Part shown: in pieces, positions 6,747 to 9,733 of the stretch
Position numbering within the stretch: the stretch's first letter is position 1
How the letters are laid out: each line of letters opens with the position of its first letter
Origin: Pseudomonadota bacterium
Lineage (GTDB): Bacteria; Pseudomonadota; Alphaproteobacteria; Ferrovibrionales; Ferrovibrionaceae
Direction: 5' to 3'
Length of the DNA: 9,733 nt
NCBI GenBank assembly: GCA_023433835.1
Contig: JAEYTW010000350.1
Coordinates: 1 to 9,733 of the forward strand
Notes under the pieces: generated by a model
The model's database searches: none
Told to the model about the DNA's origin: nothing
Seen by the model: the letters and a program-made list of their open reading frames with translations, nothing else
Translations under genes and position numbers: made by a program

Positions 6747-7648
6747 ACAAGAAGGCCATCGCCATCGCGGTATTCGCCGCGGGGGTCGCCATTGCCGGCT
6801 ACCTGCTCTATCGCAACCTCCGCGAATACAGCGCCGCCGAAATCCTGCAGGGCATGGCGGCCACGCCCCTGCCCAATCTGGCGGCCGCGATCGGTTTCGC
6901 CGCCGCGAGCTATGCCTGCCTGACCGGTTTCGATTTCCTCGGTGCCCGCCATATCGGCAAGCCCCTGCCCTACCCCAAGGCCGCGCTGGCCTCGTTCGTC
7001 AGCCTGTCGCTCGGCCATTCGATCGGCTTTGCCGCGCTGTCCAGCGGCGCGGTGCGCTACCGTTTCTATTCCGCCTGGGGCATGAGCACGGGGGAAATCG
7101 CCGGGCTGATCATCTTCTGCGGCGTCACCGTCGCCCTGGGTCTTGCCGGCCTCGTCGCCGTCACCGCGCTGACCCGCCCCGATCTCGCCGCCAAGCTGAT
7201 CGGCATCGACCCGGCGGTGATCATGGGTGCGGGATCGGGCGCCATCGGCCTGCTGGCCCTCTATCTCTTTGCCTGCTGGCGCATCCGGCGGCCGCTGCGC
7301 ATCCGCGGCTGGGAATTGTCGCTGCCCAGGGCCGGCACGGCCGCCCTGCAGATCCTGCTCGGCACCGTCAATTTCGCCTTCGTCGCCGCCTGCCTGCATC
7401 AGACCGTCGTCGCGGTGGCCAATACCGATTATCTGACGGTGGCGGCGGCCTACGTGCTGGCCAATGTCGGCACGCTGATCACCCATGCCCCCGGCGGGCT
7501 TGGCGTGATCGAGACGATCGTGACGATGAGCCTGCCCGGCGCGACCCTGATCGGCGCGCTGCTGGTGTTCCGCGCCGTCTATTTCCTGCTGCCGCTGGCG
7601 CTGGGACTGATCCTGTTCGCCGCGGCGTCGCTCAGCTTCAGGAAGTGA
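6743..7648 (+). CDS. YbhN/UPF0104 (LPG synthase-type) integral membrane protein
   Basis: A 301-residue inner-membrane protein related to the flippase/membrane half of lysylphosphatidylglycerol synthases, but with no C-terminal aminoacyl-transferase domain. I count about eight hydrophobic spans, near residues 4-23, 44-66, 80-102, 117-142, 157-179, 197-222, 229-260 and 266-296. Family landmarks are SGAVRYRFYSAWGMSTGEIA (101-120), HAPGGLGVIETIV (248-260) and FRAVYFLLPLALG (276-288). The positively charged loop RIRRPLRIR (180-188) probably faces the cytoplasm. The ATG lies in the ATGA overlap with the EEP hydrolase, suggesting coupled translation. The 3' end overlaps the converging phospholipase D gene by 11 bp. 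The function of YbhN proteins is not settled; lipid transport or help to a lipid-modifying enzyme is plausible given the neighbours. Confidence 0.9.
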   Translation: MNKKAIAIAVFAAGVAIAGYLLYRNLREYSAAEILQGMAATPLPNLAAAIGFAAASYACLTGFDFLGARHIGKPLPYPKAALASFVSLSLGHSIGFAALSSGAVRYRFYSAWGMSTGEIAGLIIFCGVTVALGLAGLVAVTALTRPDLAAKLIGIDPAVIMGAGSGAIGLLALYLFACWRIRRPLRIRGWELSLPRAGTAALQILLGTVNFAFVAACLHQTVVAVANTDYLTVAAAYVLANVGTLITHAPGGLGVIETIVTMSLPGATLIGALLVFRAVYFLLPLALGLILFAAASLSFRK

Positions 7649-9149
7649 CGCGGCGCGACAGCCTCGGCCGGCGGCGGCGGCGGACCCACAGCGGCTCGAG
7701 CGGCCGGGCGGGATCGAGCAGCCGGGTCCAGAACACCTGGCGCATCGCCCCGCGGCTCGACAAGGCTTCGAGCGGCAGCAAGCTGCGCGGGCCGCCGGTC
7801 AGGCGCCGGATCGCCCCGCGGGTCGAGCCTTCCTCCGACTCGGCCTCGGCCACCGCTTCGGTGGTGGTGCCGAGATGCTCGGCCAGCAGCACATGGCGCA
7901 GCCGGCGGATGCGGGCCTGGTCCTTCCCGGTCACCGCCTCGACGCTCAGCTCGCATTCGGTATCGAGGCCGATCGAGCGGTTGTTGAGATTGGACGACCC
8001 GACGCGGACCAGCCGGTCGTCGACGATCAAGAGCTTGGCATGGACGTGCACGTCGCACGCCTTCCTGGCGCCCGGCACGACCGGATAATAGATGCGCAGG
8101 CGATCGTACCGATCCGCCTTCTTCAGCCGACGGACCAGGCGGTCGCGGTTGAAGCCCATGATCAGCTTCTCGAACCAGCCGCGCGCCTTATGCGTCATCA
8201 CCACGACGATCTCAGGGCCGTCCGGATCCTGCAGCCGCTGGACGATGACGCGGCCGATGACGAAGGACGACAGGTACTGCGCCTCGATGTAGACGGTGCG
8301 CCTGGCCGCGACCAGCGCATCGCGGGTCAGCCGCGCGCTCTCCATCACCCCGACCTGGTCGCCCAGGGCCGGCATGGTGCGCGAGATCGCCACCGGCACG
8401 TCGGTGAAGTCAGGCTTCACCCCGTCGGGCCAGGGATCGTGTTCGACGAACTGGGCCGGCAACGTTTCGCGCGTCGCGGCATGCCAGCGGGCGCGGGCGA
8501 GATCGGCCATGGCCGCGGCGGCATCGCCGTCGACCACCATCTGGATGTCGTGCACCGGACCGTAGGGCTGGTTGTCGAGATAGCGGCGGCGATCGTCGGT
8601 TTCGCTATGGGCGCAGCTGTCCCACCGGCGCACCGTCAGGTCGATGCCGCCGACATAGGCGACCGCGTCGTCGATGCAGACGATCTTCTGGTGATGGGCG
8701 GCATAGATCGGGTGCTGGCGGTCCAGGCGCAGCTGGATGCGCGGATGGTTCTGCCAGGGCGCGCCCATCAGCGCCGGCAACGGCGCGCTGGGCCCGTGCA
8801 CCACGGCCAGGCTCCAGACCAGGATGCGGATCTCCAGCTGCGGCTCGCGCTCGACCAGCTGGCGCAGGAATTCGCCGAGGCGGCGATCGCAATTGGGGCT
8901 GCCGTCGGGACAGAGACGAATGTCACCGTCGAAATCCCAGCCGAGGATCATCACCGACCGCTTGGCCCGGTTCAGCGATTTCTCCAGGGCCGAGAAATAG
9001 ACCTGGGCGTCGATCAGCACGCGGGCGCGCGCCGCATTGGGCATCTGCCAGCAATTGCGGCCGGGCTGCAGGATGGCCGGCGGCGACTCCTCCGCCCCTG
9101 CAGCCTGCAACACCGCGGCGCGGGTCGGTTCATCGACGTCGATAGCCAT
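7638..9149 (-). CDS. Phospholipase D superfamily protein with two HKD motifs
   Basis: A 503-residue PLD-superfamily enzyme that probably hydrolyses or transfers phosphatidyl groups through a phosphohistidine intermediate. Both catalytic motifs are complete: HKD1 has His153, Lys155 and Asp160 followed by GG (167-168); HKD2 has His370, Lys372 and Asp377 followed by GSSN (384-387). The YIEAQYLSS segment (287-295) resembles the YIENQYF of eukaryotic-type phospholipases D, so it looks closer to that group than to a classical cardiolipin synthase. There is no signal peptide or membrane span. The C-terminus is very basic, with VRRRRRPRLSRR ending the protein, possibly a membrane-surface contact. I chose the ATG at 9149, which has GGGG 8 nt upstream, over the in-frame GTG at 9167, which has none. 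The 3' end converges on and overlaps the YbhN-type gene. Phospholipase versus cardiolipin synthase cannot be decided from sequence alone. Confidence 0.92.
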   Translation of the reverse strand: MAIDVDEPTRAAVLQAAGAEESPPAILQPGRNCWQMPNAARARVLIDAQVYFSALEKSLNRAKRSVMILGWDFDGDIRLCPDGSPNCDRRLGEFLRQLVEREPQLEIRILVWSLAVVHGPSAPLPALMGAPWQNHPRIQLRLDRQHPIYAAHHQKIVCIDDAVAYVGGIDLTVRRWDSCAHSETDDRRRYLDNQPYGPVHDIQMVVDGDAAAAMADLARARWHAATRETLPAQFVEHDPWPDGVKPDFTDVPVAISRTMPALGDQVGVMESARLTRDALVAARRTVYIEAQYLSSFVIGRVIVQRLQDPDGPEIVVVMTHKARGWFEKLIMGFNRDRLVRRLKKADRYDRLRIYYPVVPGARKACDVHVHAKLLIVDDRLVRVGSSNLNNRSIGLDTECELSVEAVTGKDQARIRRLRHVLLAEHLGTTTEAVAEAESEEGSTRGAIRRLTGGPRSLLPLEALSSRGAMRQVFWTRLLDPARPLEPLWVRRRRRPRLSRRVTS

Positions 9150-9185
9150 GCTGATTGCCCCGGACACGTGGAAATGCGCGGGGGT

Positions 9186-9209
9186 AACCGGCGACCGTGG
9201 GCGCCGGTT
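9186..9209. repeat. Perfect 8-bp inverted repeat, 8-nt spacer
   Basis: AACCGGCG (9186-9193) and CGCCGGTT (9202-9209) are perfect reverse complements around an 8-nt spacer. It lies 36 bp before the ATG of the phospholipase gene, reading on the - strand. It could be an operator for a dimeric regulator, or a hairpin in the phospholipase mRNA leader. There is no T-run, so it is not a typical intrinsic terminator. Adjacent to a second, larger inverted repeat. Confidence 0.6.
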
Positions 9210-9268
9210 CCGCCGCCATGGTCAGGCCGGCGTCCCGCCCGCCGTCTTAGGGACGGGCATGGCGGCGG
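9210..9268. repeat. Nested inverted repeat (11-bp outer, 6-bp inner arms)
   Basis: The outer arms CCGCCGCCATG (9210-9220) and CATGGCGGCGG (9258-9268) are perfect reverse complements. Within the loop, CGTCCC (9231-9236) and GGGACG (9250-9255) form a second perfect pair. It abuts the smaller inverted repeat at 9186-9209 with no gap. It occupies most of the non-coding DNA between the phospholipase and helicase-like genes. Function is unknown; a structured leader or a protein-binding site are both possible. No poly-T follows on either strand. Confidence 0.6.
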
Positions 9269-9327
9269 CTTAAGACCCCGATTTGGCAACATCCAGTGAA
9301 CAGATAGGGCGCGGCGGCGGAAGTTTC

Positions 9328-9335
9328 ATTATAGT
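9328..9335. promoter_or_regulatory. Symmetric TATA box, possible bidirectional -10
   Basis: ATTATAGT is the only AT-rich island in the gap. On the + strand it contains TATAGT (9330-9335), a near-consensus -10 that would start transcription about at the helicase-like ATG (9344). On the - strand it reads TATAAT (9333-9328), a perfect -10 facing the phospholipase gene. No convincing -35 is seen at the right spacing on either strand; a TTGGCA at 9283-9288 is too far upstream to pair with it. The call rests on the -10 alone. Confidence 0.35.
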
Positions 9336-9343
9336 GCCCCGTC

Positions 9344-9733
9344 ATGTCGAGCCCCGTTACCAGCCAGCCCAACCTGCCGCCGGCCCTGATCGCGCATCCC
9401 CGGGGTGCGCTGATCCTGACCGTCGACGGCGAGGTCGACGAGCTCAGCCGCAACGAAGCGGCCCAGGCGCTGCGCCAGCTGCGTCCCCTGGTCTGCCATG
9501 CGCCGGCCACCGCCGCGCGGCTCGAGCTTGCCCATATCGAAGCCTACGACCTGCTCGAACTGTTCGCCTTCGTGCGGCCCGCGAAATTCTGCCTGCCGAC
9601 GCCGCGCGGCCTGGCCATGGCCCTCGACCTGCCCGAGCCGGCCAATCACGTCGACGAGGCCATGACGCTGCGCGCGGCGGCGACGACACTGCTGGGCGAA
9701 CTGGGCCGGCAGGACCCGCGCGAGGCGCGGCGG
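9344..9733 (+). CDS. Probable DinG-like ATP-dependent helicase, N-terminal part only
   Basis: The frame is open from the ATG at 9344 to the right edge, giving 130 residues with no stop. The start MSSPVTSQPNLPPALIAHPRG is followed by ALILTVDGEVDELS, a conserved-looking DLLELFAFVRPAKFCLPTPRG region (about 69-89), and an alanine-rich helix. I recall this pattern, especially the LFAFVRP..FC.PTPRG stretch, from the N-terminus of alphaproteobacterial DinG/COG1199-type ATP-dependent DNA helicases, which are about 900 residues long. The helicase motifs themselves would lie beyond the window, so the assignment cannot be confirmed here. There is no Shine-Dalgarno sequence before the ATG, and the nearest -10-like box ends 8 nt upstream, which fits a leaderless or nearly leaderless mRNA. 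If not a helicase, it is still a real gene judging by its codon pattern. Confidence 0.6.
   Translation, partial: MSSPVTSQPNLPPALIAHPRGALILTVDGEVDELSRNEAAQALRQLRPLVCHAPATAARLELAHIEAYDLLELFAFVRPAKFCLPTPRGLAMALDLPEPANHVDEAMTLRAAATTLLGELGRQDPREARR

Noticed and set aside
9186..9268. Intrinsic terminator for either flanking gene
   Set aside because: No T-run follows the stems on either strand, and both flanking genes start here rather than end.
7875..9299. Open + strand frame of 474 codons opposite the phospholipase D gene
   Set aside because: Antisense shadow of a gene with two intact HKD motifs; the predicted product is rich in His/Asp/Arg repeats and matches no family.

Overview
The window is dense, very GC-rich bacterial DNA. 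It holds nine protein-coding genes, two of them cut by the window edges, and almost no spare sequence. The class I (archaeal-type) lysyl-tRNA synthetase, a PAS-type soluble histidine kinase and the helicase-like gene at the right edge all suggest an alphaproteobacterium, perhaps of the Rhodospirillales kind. The order is inference. Base and codon use look even throughout. I see no rRNA, tRNA, CRISPR array, insertion sequence or sign of recent transfer. No gene-free stretch reaches 300 bases; the two real gaps are about 140 bp (5881-6020) and 194 bp (9150-9343).

Left block (1-2276, + strand): a kinase-fold phosphotransferase (5' end outside the window), a DUF6285 protein and an ACAD10/11-type acyl-CoA dehydrogenase, joined by overlaps of 4 and 8 bp. 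The set has the same gene order and kinds of protein as the LvaA-LvaB-LvaC part of the Pseudomonas putida levulinate pathway. There a 4-hydroxyacyl-CoA is phosphorylated and the phosphate is then eliminated by the dehydrogenase-fold enzyme. The dehydrogenase here lacks a glutamate at both classical catalytic-base positions, which fits that unusual chemistry.

Middle block (2266-5880, - strand): class I lysyl-tRNA synthetase, then a PAS histidine kinase, then an EcsC-family protein. Successive genes overlap by 20 and 4 bp, so this is probably one operon read from a promoter in the gap near 5921-5949. The last gene converges on the dehydrogenase and overlaps it by 11 bp.

Right block (6021-9149): an endonuclease/exonuclease/phosphatase-fold hydrolase and a YbhN-type membrane protein lie on the + strand with a 4-bp overlap. 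A phospholipase D superfamily enzyme with two HKD motifs converges on them from the - strand, again with an 11-bp overlap. These are the same three protein types as E. coli ybhP, ybhN and clsB (ybhO), rearranged into a convergent pair, and they probably serve membrane phospholipid chemistry. The gap beyond the phospholipase holds two adjacent inverted-repeat structures and a symmetric TATA box. It leads to the start of a probable DinG-like helicase gene that runs off the right edge.
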